A stretch of DNA of 64,000 nt from DASSFG01 sp035547915 (GCA_035547915.1 DASZTS010000020.1:119793-183792), one strand, 5' to 3'; numbered from the stretch's first letter, positions 17,985 to 26,590 are shown. Program-made: numbers and translations. Notes: generated by a model not told the origin, from the sequence alone.

Positions 17985-18650
17985 ATGGCCAGTCTACCCA
18001 TTTATAACCGCCGCGGAGAACAGGTCGGTAACTACGACCTCGACCCGGCCGTCCTTGCGCCGCACATCAACAAGCAGTTGCTGCACGATGTGGTGGTGAT
18101 GTATCAGTCGAACCAACGCTTGGGCACGGCCAAGTCGAAGAGCCGCGGTGAGGTTGCCGGCACGACCAAGAAGATGTACCGCCAGAAGGGGACGGGAAAT
18201 GCCCGTGCCGGCTCGCGGCGCAGCGGTGTCCGTCGCGGCGGTGGGCATATTTTCGCGAAGCGCCCGCGCGATTGGTCGTATCGCCTGCCGCGCAAGGCGC
18301 TGCAGATCGCGACCCGCATGGCGCTGGCCGCGAAGGTGCGGGACGGCGAGTTGGTGGTCATCGACGACTTGAGCTTCGCGGCACCGAAGACCAAGGAGAT
18401 GGCCGGCATCTTGAAGGCGTTGAATTGCCACGAAACGAGCCTGTTGGTGGCCACGGCCGCTTACGATGCCAACGTCTATAAGAGCGCCCGCAATATCGAC
18501 CGCGTGTCGATTTCGCCCGTTTCGGATTTGAACGCCTTGACGGTGCTCGCACCGCGCAAACTGCTCGTCACCAAGGCGGCGCTCGATGCCATTCGCGAGC
18601 GAGCCCAGGCGAATGGGCACAAGGCGGCGCCGTCCGGTGAGAGTCATTAA
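17985..18650 (+). CDS. rplD: 50S ribosomal protein L4
   Basis: The product is 221 residues from ATG 17985; the in-frame TTG at 17976 is unlikely to be used. The extended loop KMYRQKGTGNARAGSRRSG with RRGGGHIFAKRPRDWSY lines the peptide exit tunnel. L4 is the classical autogenous repressor of S10 operons in enterobacteria; whether this holds here is not known. It ends 78 nt before the chosen rplW start. Confidence 0.97.
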   Translation: MASLPIYNRRGEQVGNYDLDPAVLAPHINKQLLHDVVVMYQSNQRLGTAKSKSRGEVAGTTKKMYRQKGTGNARAGSRRSGVRRGGGHIFAKRPRDWSYRLPRKALQIATRMALAAKVRDGELVVIDDLSFAAPKTKEMAGILKALNCHETSLLVATAAYDANVYKSARNIDRVSISPVSDLNALTVLAPRKLLVTKAALDAIRERAQANGHKAAPSGESH

Positions 18651-18728
18651 GGTAGAGCGAAGAATTGAGTGGCAACGGCCAACGAATCGGTGGTTGCCGA
18701 TAGGGCCCGTCAGCCAAAAGGGATCGTC

Positions 18729-19064
18729 ATGAGCACCGCAGAACAGCAGAACGACCAGGCGTCTGGACAACCGGGTGGCGGCTTGCTCGCTCCGCACCAG
18801 GTCATCCTGCGACCGCTGGTGACGGAAAAGGGGATGCACCGCTCGACGCGGTACAACGCGTATTCGTTCGAAGTGAACCGCCTGGCCACCAAGGACGACA
18901 TTCGGCACGCGGTCGAGTTGTTGTTCAACGTCAAGGTGATTCACGTGCGGACGATCAACCGCAAGGGCAAGCCGCGCCGCACGCGGTTCCGCAGCGCACA
19001 TACGAAGGATTGGAAGAAGGCCATCGTCAAACTCAACCCGGAACATCGCATCGACTTCTTCTAA
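18729..19064 (+). CDS. rplW: 50S ribosomal protein L23
   Basis: The product is 111 residues from ATG 18729, which follows AAAGGGATCGTC; a GTG at 18669 in the same frame would add 20 unconserved residues. The core ILRPLVTEKGMHRS and YSFEVNRLATKDDIRHAVELLFNVKV is typical of L23, which sits at the tunnel exit and docks trigger factor and SRP. The first 20 residues are a Gln/Gly-rich tail not usual in the family. Confidence 0.95.
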   Translation: MSTAEQQNDQASGQPGGGLLAPHQVILRPLVTEKGMHRSTRYNAYSFEVNRLATKDDIRHAVELLFNVKVIHVRTINRKGKPRRTRFRSAHTKDWKKAIVKLNPEHRIDFF

Positions 19065-19130
19065 TCACGCTAGGACGGCCGCGACGACGAGCCGGGCCGG
19101 AACGAGACTCAACCAGCGACATACGATCTC

Positions 19131-19985
19131 ATGGGAATTCGCCGATACAAACCGACAACGCCGGGCCGCCGTGGGGCGAGCGTGAGCGATTTCGCCGAAT
19201 TGACGCCAGGCGTCAAGCCGGAAAAGACGCTGCTCGTGCCGAAGAAACGCAAGGGTGGCCGCAACAACCAGGGCTGCATCACGGCCAGGCATCGTGGCGG
19301 CGGACACAAGCGACAATACCGCTTGATCGATTTTCGCCGCAACAAGGATGGCGTGCCGGCCCGCGTGCATTCGATCGAATATGATCCCAACCGCAGTGCC
19401 CGCATCGCCCTGTTGCACTATGTCGACGGCGAGAAGCGATACATCATCGCCCCCAACGGCTTGAAGGAAGGCGCGGAGCTGATGAGCGGCGCCGAAGCGC
19501 CCCCGGCGGTCGGAAATTGCTTGCCCCTGAAGAGTATTCCGCTGGGCATGAACATTCACAACATCGAGTTGCAGCCGGGCCGCGGCGGCGTGCTCTGCCG
19601 CTCGGCCGGTACCAGCGCCGTCCTGGCCGCCCGCGACGCCAACTGGGCGCAGATCACGTTGCCCAGCGGTGAAATTCGCCGCGTGCCCGCCTTGTGCCGG
19701 GCAACGATCGGCACGACCGGCAATTCCGACCACATGAACATCGTATTGGGCAAAGCGGGACGCAAGCGCTGGCTGGGCTGGCGGCCGCACGTGCGCGGCA
19801 CGGCCATGAACCCGATCGACCATCCGCACGGTGGTGGTGAAGGCCGCACCAAGGGCGGACGGCATCCCGTGAGCCCGACCGGCAAGTTGGCCAAGGGTGG
19901 CCGCACTCGCAATCGACGCAAGCCATCGAACTCCGCGATCGTCCGCCGCCGCCGCTCGCGACGTTACGGACAGCTCAAGATTTAG
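19131..19985 (+). CDS. rplB: 50S ribosomal protein L2
   Basis: The product is 284 residues. RRYKPTTPGRRGASVSDF at the N-terminus, RHRGGGHKRQYRLIDFRR, and the peptidyl transferase-proximal GTAMNPIDHPHGGGEGRTKGG with its conserved histidine are all present, as is the basic C-terminal tail. It is one of the proteins needed for subunit association and peptidyl transferase assembly. The ATG lies 66 nt after rplW. Confidence 0.98.
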   Translation: MGIRRYKPTTPGRRGASVSDFAELTPGVKPEKTLLVPKKRKGGRNNQGCITARHRGGGHKRQYRLIDFRRNKDGVPARVHSIEYDPNRSARIALLHYVDGEKRYIIAPNGLKEGAELMSGAEAPPAVGNCLPLKSIPLGMNIHNIELQPGRGGVLCRSAGTSAVLAARDANWAQITLPSGEIRRVPALCRATIGTTGNSDHMNIVLGKAGRKRWLGWRPHVRGTAMNPIDHPHGGGEGRTKGGRHPVSPTGKLAKGGRTRNRRKPSNSAIVRRRRSRRYGQLKI

Positions 19986-20065
19986 CGAACGGTTCAGACC
20001 GACCCAACGGGCGGAACCACGACCAGAACTCCGAGACCGAAAGACCGCGACCAGAAAACGAAGAC

Positions 20066-20338
20066 ATGGGACGCTCACTCAAAAAAGGCCCCTTCATCAA
20101 CCCCAAGTTGTTTGTGAAGGTCCAGCGATTGAACGAAACGGGCGATAAGTCGCCGATCAAGACCTGGGCCCGGGCCTGCACAATCGTACCCGAGTTCGTC
20201 GGCCATACCTTCATGGTCCACAACGGGAAGCTGCATCTGAAGGTGTTCGTGACGGAAGACATGGTGGGCCACAAGCTGGGCGAATTCGCCCCCACCCGCA
20301 CCTTCCGCGGGCACGGCGGCAAAGGTCAGAAGAAGTAA
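20066..20338 (+). CDS. rpsS: 30S ribosomal protein S19
   Basis: The product is 90 residues: MGRSLKKGPFINPKLF at the N-terminus, the TWARACTIVPEFVGHTFMVHNGK core, and GHKLGEFAPTRTFRGH. It binds the 30S head with S13 (gene not in this window). It starts 80 nt after rplB. Confidence 0.97.
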   Translation: MGRSLKKGPFINPKLFVKVQRLNETGDKSPIKTWARACTIVPEFVGHTFMVHNGKLHLKVFVTEDMVGHKLGEFAPTRTFRGHGGKGQKK

Positions 20339-20385
20339 GTACGAAACAGCGGCGGAATCCCTCCACCCCAGAATAGAAACCGGTC

Positions 20386-20721
20386 ATGCCCTACGAAGCG
20401 ACACACCGATTCGCCCGCATCAGCGCCCGCAAGGTGCGGCCGCTGGCCGACCTGATTCGCGGCAAGCATGCCGACGAGGCGCTCGACATCCTGCGCTACC
20501 AGCCGCAGCGGGGCGCCCGCTTGCTGGAGAAGGTGCTGAAGAGCGCCTTGGGCAACGCCGAGGATCGGCGAGCGCAGAACCTGCAACACCTGATCGTCGT
20601 GGACGTCCGCGTCGACGGCGGGCCGATGTTCAAGCGCATTCGGCCTCGGGCGCGCGGTATGGCGTTCATGATCAAGAAGCGCATGAGCCACATTCGTGTC
20701 GCGGTCGATAATGAATGGTAA
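20386..20721 (+). CDS. rplV: 50S ribosomal protein L22
   Basis: The product is 111 residues. It has the N-terminal ARISARKVRPLADLIRGKHADEAL and the beta-hairpin region FKRIRPRARGMAFMIKKRMSHIRVAV that lines the exit tunnel and forms part of the macrolide-binding neighbourhood. It lies 47 nt after rpsS and 84 nt before rpsC. Confidence 0.97.
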   Translation: MPYEATHRFARISARKVRPLADLIRGKHADEALDILRYQPQRGARLLEKVLKSALGNAEDRRAQNLQHLIVVDVRVDGGPMFKRIRPRARGMAFMIKKRMSHIRVAVDNEW

Positions 20722-20805
20722 GGGCGAGCGTCGATCGGTCGACGCGGAAATAAACAGTAAGAACGACAGACCAACTTCCTTCCGCACCACCAAGACTTAA
20801 CGGCT

Positions 20806-21504
20806 ATGGGCCAAAAAGTTCATCCGACAGGCTTTCGCACCGGCATCATGACGGGCTGGAAGAGCCGCTGGTACGCCTCGAAGCAGGAGTTCAGCGAGCT
20901 GTTGCTCGAAGATTGCAAGCTGCGGAAGTTCATCAAGGAAAAGTACCGTTTCGCCGGCATCCCGCGTATCGAGATCGAACGCACGCGCGACGAGGTGAAG
21001 GTGGTGCTGCACACGGCCCGCCCGGGCATCATCATCGGCCGTAAGGGCCAAGAGGTGGAACGGCTCCAAGGCGAGATGCAAGACCTCATCGGCCGTCGCA
21101 TCAACATCAAGATCGAGGAGATCGGACGGCCCGAGATTCAGGCGCAGCTCGTGGCCGAGGACATCGCCGAGCAACTCGCCAAGCGAGCCAGCTTCCGCCG
21201 CACGATGAAGCGGGCCATCGAACAGACGATGGAGGCGGGGGCCAAGGGAATCAAGATTCAGCTCGCCGGCCGCCTGGGCGGCTCGGAAATGGCGCGTCGC
21301 GAGAAGCAGATCGCGGGGGCGATGCCGCTCTCGACGTTGCGGGCCAAGATCGATTACGGGTTTACCGAAGCCATGACCGCGCAAGGCCATATCGGCGTGC
21401 AGGTCTGGGTCAACCAAGGTATGTATCAAGAGGACGAGATCCATGGCGCTGATGCCCAAGAGGGTCAAGCACCGAAAAAGCCAAAGAGGGCGTATAAGAG
21501 GTGA
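20806..21504 (+). CDS. rpsC: 30S ribosomal protein S3
   Basis: The product is 232 residues. The KH domain with IIIGRKGQEVERLQ and the C-terminal domain with MPLSTLRAKIDYGFTEAM and GVQVWVNQG are both present. A tail of about 20 residues (GADAQEGQAPKKPKRAYKR) extends past the fold, and its codons overlap the first 62 nt of rplP in another frame. S3 forms part of the mRNA entry helicase. Confidence 0.98.
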   Translation: MGQKVHPTGFRTGIMTGWKSRWYASKQEFSELLLEDCKLRKFIKEKYRFAGIPRIEIERTRDEVKVVLHTARPGIIIGRKGQEVERLQGEMQDLIGRRINIKIEEIGRPEIQAQLVAEDIAEQLAKRASFRRTMKRAIEQTMEAGAKGIKIQLAGRLGGSEMARREKQIAGAMPLSTLRAKIDYGFTEAMTAQGHIGVQVWVNQGMYQEDEIHGADAQEGQAPKKPKRAYKR

Positions 21505-21859
21505 AGCGACGCGCGGCAACCGCGTCGTATTCGGCGATTTCGGCCTGCAAACCACGCAAGCCGGTTGGATCAGCGCGAATACGATCGAGGCCGGCCGTGT
21601 CAGCGCGCAGCAGTACCTGCGCACCGAGGGTCGCCTCTATATACGCGTCTTTCCGCACAAGCCCATCACGTCGATCCCCTTGGAAACCCGCATGGGTAAG
21701 GGAAAGGGTGAGCCGGAGTATTGGGCCGCCGTGGTGAAACCCGGCACCGTGCTGTACGAGATCTCCGGCGTGTCGGAAGAGGCGGCGCGGATTTGCTTCC
21801 GCCGCTTGGCCCACAAGATGCCGGTGCGCGTGCGGTTTATTCGACGACGAACGATGTAG
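21443..21859 (+). CDS. rplP: 50S ribosomal protein L16
   Basis: The product is 138 residues: ALMPKRVKHRKSQRGR, FGLQTTQAGWISANTIEAGR and YIRVFPHKPITSIPLETRMGKGKG. ATG 21443 is supported by the conserved N-terminus and by GAGGA 8 nt upstream, both inside rpsC. The 62-nt overlap is unusual for this gene pair and implies translational coupling. L16 organises helix 38 and the A-site finger. Confidence 0.97.
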   Translation: MALMPKRVKHRKSQRGRIRGEATRGNRVVFGDFGLQTTQAGWISANTIEAGRVSAQQYLRTEGRLYIRVFPHKPITSIPLETRMGKGKGEPEYWAAVVKPGTVLYEISGVSEEAARICFRRLAHKMPVRVRFIRRRTM

Positions 21860-21924
21860 GGACCCGGCGGGGACGATAACGCTGCCGGTGCGAAAGACGA
21901 CGCAGACAGCAGACGACGCTATCC

Positions 21925-22128
21925 ATGACAAAAGCTATCGAATTACGAGAGATGAGCGAAGAGCAGTTGCAGCTCACGCTCAACGAGACCGCGGAGAATC
22001 TGTTCCGCCTGCGCATCAAGTCGCAGACCGAACGGCTCGACGCCCCCAGCGAACTGCGTAAGCAACGCCGCCTGATCGCGCGGATCAAGACGATTCAGAC
22101 CGAGCGGGCTCGGAAAGGGACACGCTGA
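21925..22128 (+). CDS. rpmC: 50S ribosomal protein L29
   Basis: The product is 67 residues forming the two-helix L29 fold: ELREMSEEQLQLTLNETAENLFRLRIKSQT followed by LRKQRRLIARIKTIQTER. It sits at the exit tunnel near L23. Its stop shares one base with the rpsQ start. Confidence 0.95.
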   Translation: MTKAIELREMSEEQLQLTLNETAENLFRLRIKSQTERLDAPSELRKQRRLIARIKTIQTERARKGTR

Positions 22129-22466
22129 TGCCGAAACGAGTGGAGATCGGGATTGTCACCAGCGACAAGGCGCCCAAGAGTCGCCGTGTGGAGATCCCGC
22201 GGCTGGTGAAGCATAAGAAATACGGCAAGTACTTGCGCCGCCGTACCGTCTGCCACGTGCACGACGAAAAGGAGGAGTCGCACGCCGGCGACACGGTGGA
22301 GATTGTCGAATGCGCCCCGAAGTCGAAGCTGAAACGCTGGGAGTTGGTGCGCGTGGTGAAGAAGAGCCAGGTCGTCGATGTGGCCGCGTTGCGGGCCGCC
22401 AGCCGGCGTAAGGCAGCGACCGAGGAAGAGCTGGTGGCAGGCGCGGCGAAGAGCGAAGGTGGGTGA
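22128..22466 (+). CDS. rpsQ: 30S ribosomal protein S17
   Basis: The product is 112 residues. The OB-fold core contains EIGIVTSDKAPKSRRVEI and HDEKEESHAGDTVEIVECAPKSKLKRWELVRVV. The C-terminal tail of about 25-30 residues is longer than in the usual S17 of about 85 residues and is Ala/Lys/Glu-rich. The start overlaps the rpmC stop by one base (TGATG), so translation is coupled. Confidence 0.96.
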   Translation: MPKRVEIGIVTSDKAPKSRRVEIPRLVKHKKYGKYLRRRTVCHVHDEKEESHAGDTVEIVECAPKSKLKRWELVRVVKKSQVVDVAALRAASRRKAATEEELVAGAAKSEGG

Positions 22467-22469
22467 TCC

Positions 22470-22838
22470 ATGATTCAAATGCAGACACGACTGACGGTCG
22501 CCGACAACACCGGCGCCAAGGAAGTCATGTGTATCAAGGTGCTCGGCGGTAGCCGGCGCCGCACCGCCGGCCTGGGCGACGTGATCATTTGCAGCGTGAA
22601 GACGGTGATCCCCGGCAGCGACATCAAGAAGAAGGCGATCGTGCGCGGCGTGATCGTGCGTTGCAAGCAGCCGACGCGTCGCACCGACGGCAGCTACGTG
22701 CGATTCGACAACAATGCCTTGGTGCTCGTTGACAACGACGGCAACCCGCGCGGCACTCGTATCTTCGGCGCGGTGGCCCGCGAGCTGCGTGAGAAGAATT
22801 TCATGAAGATCGTCAGCTTGGCGGCGGAGGTGGTGTGA
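22470..22838 (+). CDS. rplN: 50S ribosomal protein L14
   Basis: The product is 122 residues, the standard size. MIQMQTRLTVADNTGAKEVMCIKVLGG at the N-terminus and the DNNALVLVDNDGNPRGTRIFGAVAREL block are diagnostic. It forms intersubunit bridge B8. Its stop overlaps the rplX start. Confidence 0.98.
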   Translation: MIQMQTRLTVADNTGAKEVMCIKVLGGSRRRTAGLGDVIICSVKTVIPGSDIKKKAIVRGVIVRCKQPTRRTDGSYVRFDNNALVLVDNDGNPRGTRIFGAVARELREKNFMKIVSLAAEVV

Positions 22839-23209
22839 TGCACATACGAACGGGCGATACCGTCGCAGTGGTTCGCGGCGACGATAAGGGAGTCAGAGGA
22901 AAGGTGTTGGCGATCGACCGGGACACCGGCAAGCTGGTGGTCGAGGGAGTCAACCGGGTGTACAAGCACGTTCGCCGCAGCCAGCGCAACCCGCAGGGCG
23001 GCCGCTTGTCGAAGGAGATGCCCGTGCAGATCTCCAACGTGCTGCTGGTGTGCCCCGCGTGCAATCAGCCGACGCGCACAGGCAGCCAGGTCGCGAACGA
23101 TGGGACCAAAGAACGGGTGTGCCGCAAATGCGGCAAGGGCATCGGTGCGCTGGGGCCGGCGCGAACGCGCGCCGGAGCCGCCAAGAAGGCCGGAGCCGTC
23201 AAGAAATAG
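22838..23209 (+). CDS. rplX: 50S ribosomal protein L24 with zinc-ribbon motif
   Basis: The product is 123 residues from ATG 22838 (a GTG at 22835 is the alternative). The KOW motif is in DTVAVVRGDDKGVRGKVLAID, followed by the NRVYKHVRR and GGRLSKEMPVQISNVLLVCP segments. Two CxxC pairs (C72/C75 and C95/C98) form a zinc-ribbon-like site, known in many but not all L24 proteins. The C-terminal tail is Ala/Lys-rich. L24 is an assembly initiator for the 50S subunit. Confidence 0.96.
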   Translation: MHIRTGDTVAVVRGDDKGVRGKVLAIDRDTGKLVVEGVNRVYKHVRRSQRNPQGGRLSKEMPVQISNVLLVCPACNQPTRTGSQVANDGTKERVCRKCGKGIGALGPARTRAGAAKKAGAVKK

Positions 23210-23287
23210 TGCCGTACGGCGGGCGACGTCCGCCTCAAGCAAACGACATAAAGAAGTGCACGTGGGTTGAAGCCCACCGTATCAGCC

Positions 23288-23866
23288 ATGCCACCACGCT
23301 TACTCGAACGTTACCAAAACCAGGTCTTGCCCTCGCTCAAAGAGCGGTTGGGCCGGGGGAATCCGCACTCGCTGCCGCGGTTGCAGAAGATCGTCATCAA
23401 CATGGGAGTAGGCAGCGCTATTTCCGAAAAGAAGCACTTGGAAGAAGCGGTCGGCGCGCTGACGCAGATCTCCGGTCAGAAGCCGGCCGTCACCCGCAGC
23501 CGCAAGTCGATCGCCAACTTCAAGCTTCGCGAAGGGATGGAAATCGGCGTCAAGGTGACGCTCCGCGGGGCGCGGATGTACGAATTCATGGATCGATTGA
23601 TCGCGGTAGCCTTGCCGCGTGTGAGGGACTTTCGCGGCTTGAGTCCGACGGCCTTCGACGGCCATGGCAATTACAGCCTCGGTCTGTCGGAGCAGTTGGT
23701 GTTTCCGGAGATCAATCCCGACAAGTACACCCGCGTGCAAGGGATGAACGTGACCTTCGTGACCTCGACGGACAGTAACGACGAAGCGCGCGAGTTGCTG
23801 CGTGGGCTGGGTCTGCCCTTCAAGGTAGAAGAGGTCAAGACACCGAAAGGACGAGCAGCCGGCTGA
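23288..23866 (+). CDS. rplE: 50S ribosomal protein L5
   Basis: The product is 192 residues from ATG 23288; the frame extends to a TTG at 23267 that lacks conserved residues. PRLQKIVINMGVG, TGQKP-like SGQKPAVTRSRKSIANFKLREG, and LPRVRDFRGL are L5 signatures. It binds 5S rRNA. A 12-nt sequence spanning the stop codon is repeated after 15 nt (23858-23869 and 23873-23884), leaving a second in-frame TGA. Confidence 0.97.
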   Translation: MPPRLLERYQNQVLPSLKERLGRGNPHSLPRLQKIVINMGVGSAISEKKHLEEAVGALTQISGQKPAVTRSRKSIANFKLREGMEIGVKVTLRGARMYEFMDRLIAVALPRVRDFRGLSPTAFDGHGNYSLGLSEQLVFPEINPDKYTRVQGMNVTFVTSTDSNDEARELLRGLGLPFKVEEVKTPKGRAAG

Positions 23867-23969
23867 GGAGTGGCCGGCTGAGGAAGTCGGGTCTTGGGGG
23901 TGCGGACGCAAGGCAAGAGCCGAATCCTGAGATCGGAAATCAAATATCTAGATCGAAGATTGAATTCTT

Positions 23970-24155
23970 ATGGCAAGTAAATCGAAGATTGCCAAGGCGA
24001 ACCGAAAGCCGAAATTTTCGTCGCGCCGCGAATCGCGCTGCAAGTTGTGCGGCCGGCCGCGGGCCGTCTACCGAAAATTTCGCATCTGCCGCATTTGCCT
24101 GCGGAAGCTGGCCGACAACGGCATGATTCCCGGTATGAAAAAGGCGAGCTGGTAA
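23970..24155 (+). CDS. rpsN: 30S ribosomal protein S14, zinc-binding type (S14Z)
   Basis: The product is 61 residues, the short zinc form. The four zinc ligands are C24, C27, C40 and C43 (CKLCGRP and CRICLRKL). The C-terminus GMIPGMKKASW is canonical. It starts 103 nt after rplE behind a markedly AT-rich leader, which contains an 11-nt sequence (23952-23962) repeated inside the gene at 23981-23991. Confidence 0.97.
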   Translation: MASKSKIAKANRKPKFSSRRESRCKLCGRPRAVYRKFRICRICLRKLADNGMIPGMKKASW

Positions 24156-24170
24156 AGGGAAAACCGAACG

Positions 24171-24566
24171 ATGATGACCGACCCGATCGCCGACATGTTG
24201 ACCCGTATTCGCAATGCGGTGCGTGTCGAGCGGCCCAGTGTGGACATGCCCTTGTCCAAGGTCAAGCGAGGCATGGCCGAGGTGCTGAAGCGCGAGGGCT
24301 ATATCTGGGACTTCGAGGAACTCGAAGCCAAGCCTAGCCGCCAGTTGCGCATTCATCTCAAGTACGGTCCCAACGGCGAGCGCGTGATCCGGCACATCAA
24401 GCGGGTGAGTAAGCCCGGTCGCCGGATTTACAGCGGAGCCGACAACCTGCGGCCGGTCCTCAACGGACTGGGTATTTCGATCATCAGCACGAGCCGCGGC
24501 GTGATCAGCGATCGCGAGGCGCGGCAGCGGCATCTCGGTGGCGAGGTGCTGTGCGAACTTTGGTAA
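24171..24566 (+). CDS. rpsH: 30S ribosomal protein S8
   Basis: The product is 131 residues. TDPIADMLTRIRNAVRVERPSVDMPLSKVKRGMAEVLKREGYI at the N-terminus and GLGISIISTSRGVISDREAR near the end are diagnostic. S8 binds helix 21 of 16S rRNA and is the autogenous repressor of the spc operon in E. coli. The start is ATG 24171 or 24174 (ATGATG), 15 nt after rpsN. Confidence 0.97.
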   Translation: MMTDPIADMLTRIRNAVRVERPSVDMPLSKVKRGMAEVLKREGYIWDFEELEAKPSRQLRIHLKYGPNGERVIRHIKRVSKPGRRIYSGADNLRPVLNGLGISIISTSRGVISDREARQRHLGGEVLCELW

Positions 24567-24581
24567 ATCGGGAGTGCGGCA

Positions 24582-25127
24582 ATGTCGCGTATCGGAAAGA
24601 AACCGGTCGTCATACCGAAGGGTGTCAAGGTGGCCGTCCAGGGCAACACGGTGGCCGTGGAAGGACCGCTCGGCAAGCTCGAATGGGGCTTTCGCCGCGA
24701 GATCTCGGTAGCGGTCGATGACGAAGCCAAGCAGGTGAACGTCTCACGCGAGGGTGAGTCGCGCTCAGCCCGCGCGTTGCAAGGGCTGAGCCGCGCCTTG
24801 ATCCAGAACATGATGAAGGGCGTCACCGAGGGGTACGAGAAGAAACTCGAGATCGTCGGAGTAGGCTACCTGGCTGCTGTGCAGGGCACGAACCTGCAAT
24901 TGCGCGTGGGATTCGCCAACGAAATCCACATGCCGATCCCCACCGGGTTGAAAGTGACGTGCCCCGATCAGACGCACATCGTGATCAAGGGGACCGACAA
25001 GCAGCAGGTGGGGCAGTTTGCCGCCGAGGTGCGTTCCGTCCGCAAGCCCGAACCGTACAAAGGGAAAGGGATTCGTTACGACGGGGAGCAGGTGCGGCGC
25101 AAGGCCGGCAAGGCGATGACGAAGTAA
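24582..25127 (+). CDS. rplF: 50S ribosomal protein L6
   Basis: The product is 181 residues with the two alpha/beta repeats of L6. SRIGKKPVVIPKGVKV opens the protein, and the C-terminal rRNA-binding segment is VRKPEPYKGKGIRYDGEQVRRKAGKA. It starts 15 nt after rpsH. Confidence 0.98.
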   Translation: MSRIGKKPVVIPKGVKVAVQGNTVAVEGPLGKLEWGFRREISVAVDDEAKQVNVSREGESRSARALQGLSRALIQNMMKGVTEGYEKKLEIVGVGYLAAVQGTNLQLRVGFANEIHMPIPTGLKVTCPDQTHIVIKGTDKQQVGQFAAEVRSVRKPEPYKGKGIRYDGEQVRRKAGKAMTK

Positions 25128-25177
25128 TTTGAGGGGGGCAGGGACCAAAACACAAGTCGCAGGGGCCATTTAGTACC

Positions 25178-25540
25178 ATGAACCACGAAAAAACGGTTGC
25201 CCGACAGAGACAACGGCGAGGTTTCCGCGTTCGCAATCGCATCAAACGCGATTCGACCCGGCCGCGGTTGAGTATCTTTCGCAGCCACAAGCACATGTAT
25301 GCCCAGATCATCGACGACCACGAAGGCCGTACACTGGTCTTCGCCAGCACCCGCGATAAGGACCTGTCCGGTTCGTACGGCGGCAACCGAACGGCCGCCC
25401 AAGCCGTCGGAAAGGCGCTGGCCGAGCGTGCCTTGGCCGCCGGCATCAAGGCCGTGGCTTTCGATCGCCGCGAATACAAATACCACGGCCGCATAGCGGC
25501 ACTGGCCGAGGCCGCCCGCGAAGCCGGATTGGCCCTTTGA
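25178..25540 (+). CDS. rplR: 50S ribosomal protein L18
   Basis: The product is 120 residues. RPRLSIFRSHKHMYAQIIDD and AFDRREYKYHGRIAALAEAAREAGL are the conserved L18 blocks. It binds 5S rRNA with L5. It lies between rplF (50-nt gap) and rpsE (73-nt gap). Confidence 0.97.
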   Translation: MNHEKTVARQRQRRGFRVRNRIKRDSTRPRLSIFRSHKHMYAQIIDDHEGRTLVFASTRDKDLSGSYGGNRTAAQAVGKALAERALAAGIKAVAFDRREYKYHGRIAALAEAAREAGLAL

Positions 25541-25613
25541 TCAGCACATAGAACCAGAAGTCAGACTAGAAAAGTCAGACCCGAGACCTCGAACCCCCTC
25601 AACCTGAAACCCT

Positions 25614-26105
25614 ATGTCAACGGGCACTACAAGTAATCGTGGAGAGTTGATCGACAAGGTCGTCAAGATCCGACGTTGCGCCGCCGTGGTGAAAGGCGGA
25701 CGCCGCTTCAGCTTCTCGGCGATGGTGGTCGTGGGCAATGGCCGCGGCAAGGTCGGCTGGGGTTACGGAAAGGCCAACGAGGTGCCGCCGGCGGTGGAGA
25801 AGGCCGTCAAGGACGGCACCCGCAATATGGTCGAGTTGCATCTCGATGGTCCGACGATTCCACACACGGTCTATGGCCACTTTGGCGCAGCGCAGGTGGT
25901 GCTTGTTCCTGCCGCCCCGGGCACGGGCGTCAAGGCGGGCTCGAGCGTCCGGGCCGTTTGTGAGGCAGCCGGTATTCATGATATTTTGACTAAGAGCTTT
26001 GGCTCGACCAATCCGGCCAACTTGGTAAAGGCCACCATTGAGGCATTGCTCAGCCTGCGGTCGAAGCAGGAGGTCGAGCGATTGCGGGGAGTGACGTTGT
26101 CATGA
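25614..26105 (+). CDS. rpsE: 30S ribosomal protein S5
   Basis: The product is 163 residues. The dsRBD-like N-terminal domain has FSFSAMVVVGNGRGKVGWGYGKANEV, and the C-terminal domain has APGTGVKAGSSVRAVCEAAGIHDILTKSFGSTNPANLVKAT. The stop overlaps the rplO start (ATGA), so no rpmD gene separates them. Confidence 0.97.
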   Translation: MSTGTTSNRGELIDKVVKIRRCAAVVKGGRRFSFSAMVVVGNGRGKVGWGYGKANEVPPAVEKAVKDGTRNMVELHLDGPTIPHTVYGHFGAAQVVLVPAAPGTGVKAGSSVRAVCEAAGIHDILTKSFGSTNPANLVKATIEALLSLRSKQEVERLRGVTLS

Positions 26106-26590
26106 ATCTGAGCGACATCCATCGCGGTATCAAAAAGCATAAGAAGCGGCTGCGCATCGGCCGCGGGCTCGGCTCGGGTCGCGGTAAGACGGCCGGCCGT
26201 GGTCACAAAGGCCAGGGCCAACTCGCCGGCTGGACCGCACACCCCGCCTTCGAGGGCGGGCAGATGCCGCTCGTGCGGCGCGTGCCGAAACGCGGCTTCC
26301 ACAATCAGTGGGCCGTGTCGGTCAAGGCGGTCAACGTCGGTCACCTGGAAAGCTGGTTCGAGAACGGCGCTGAGGTGACGATCGAGTCGCTTCGCGCCAC
26401 CGGCAAAGTCAAGGGCCGGTTCGACGAGCTAAAGATCCTGGGCGATGGCGAACTGAAGAAGCGATTGAAGATCTCCGCCCACCGCTTCAGCAAGTCGGCG
26501 CTCGAGAAAATCAAAGCGGCCGGCGGAGAGGCGGTCACTTTGCCTCCCAGGGCGCCGGTCGTGAAGAGAAAGAAGAAGGCGAAGGGGTAA
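26102..26590 (+). CDS. rplO: 50S ribosomal protein L15
   Basis: The product is 162 residues. The glycine-rich N-terminus (RIGRGLGSGRGKTAGRGHKGQGQ) and FEGGQMPLVRRVPKRGFHN are typical. The 4-nt overlap with rpsE replaces the usual rpsE-rpmD-rplO order. secY follows after 110 nt. Confidence 0.97.
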   Translation: MNLSDIHRGIKKHKKRLRIGRGLGSGRGKTAGRGHKGQGQLAGWTAHPAFEGGQMPLVRRVPKRGFHNQWAVSVKAVNVGHLESWFENGAEVTIESLRATGKVKGRFDELKILGDGELKKRLKISAHRFSKSALEKIKAAGGEAVTLPPRAPVVKRKKKAKG

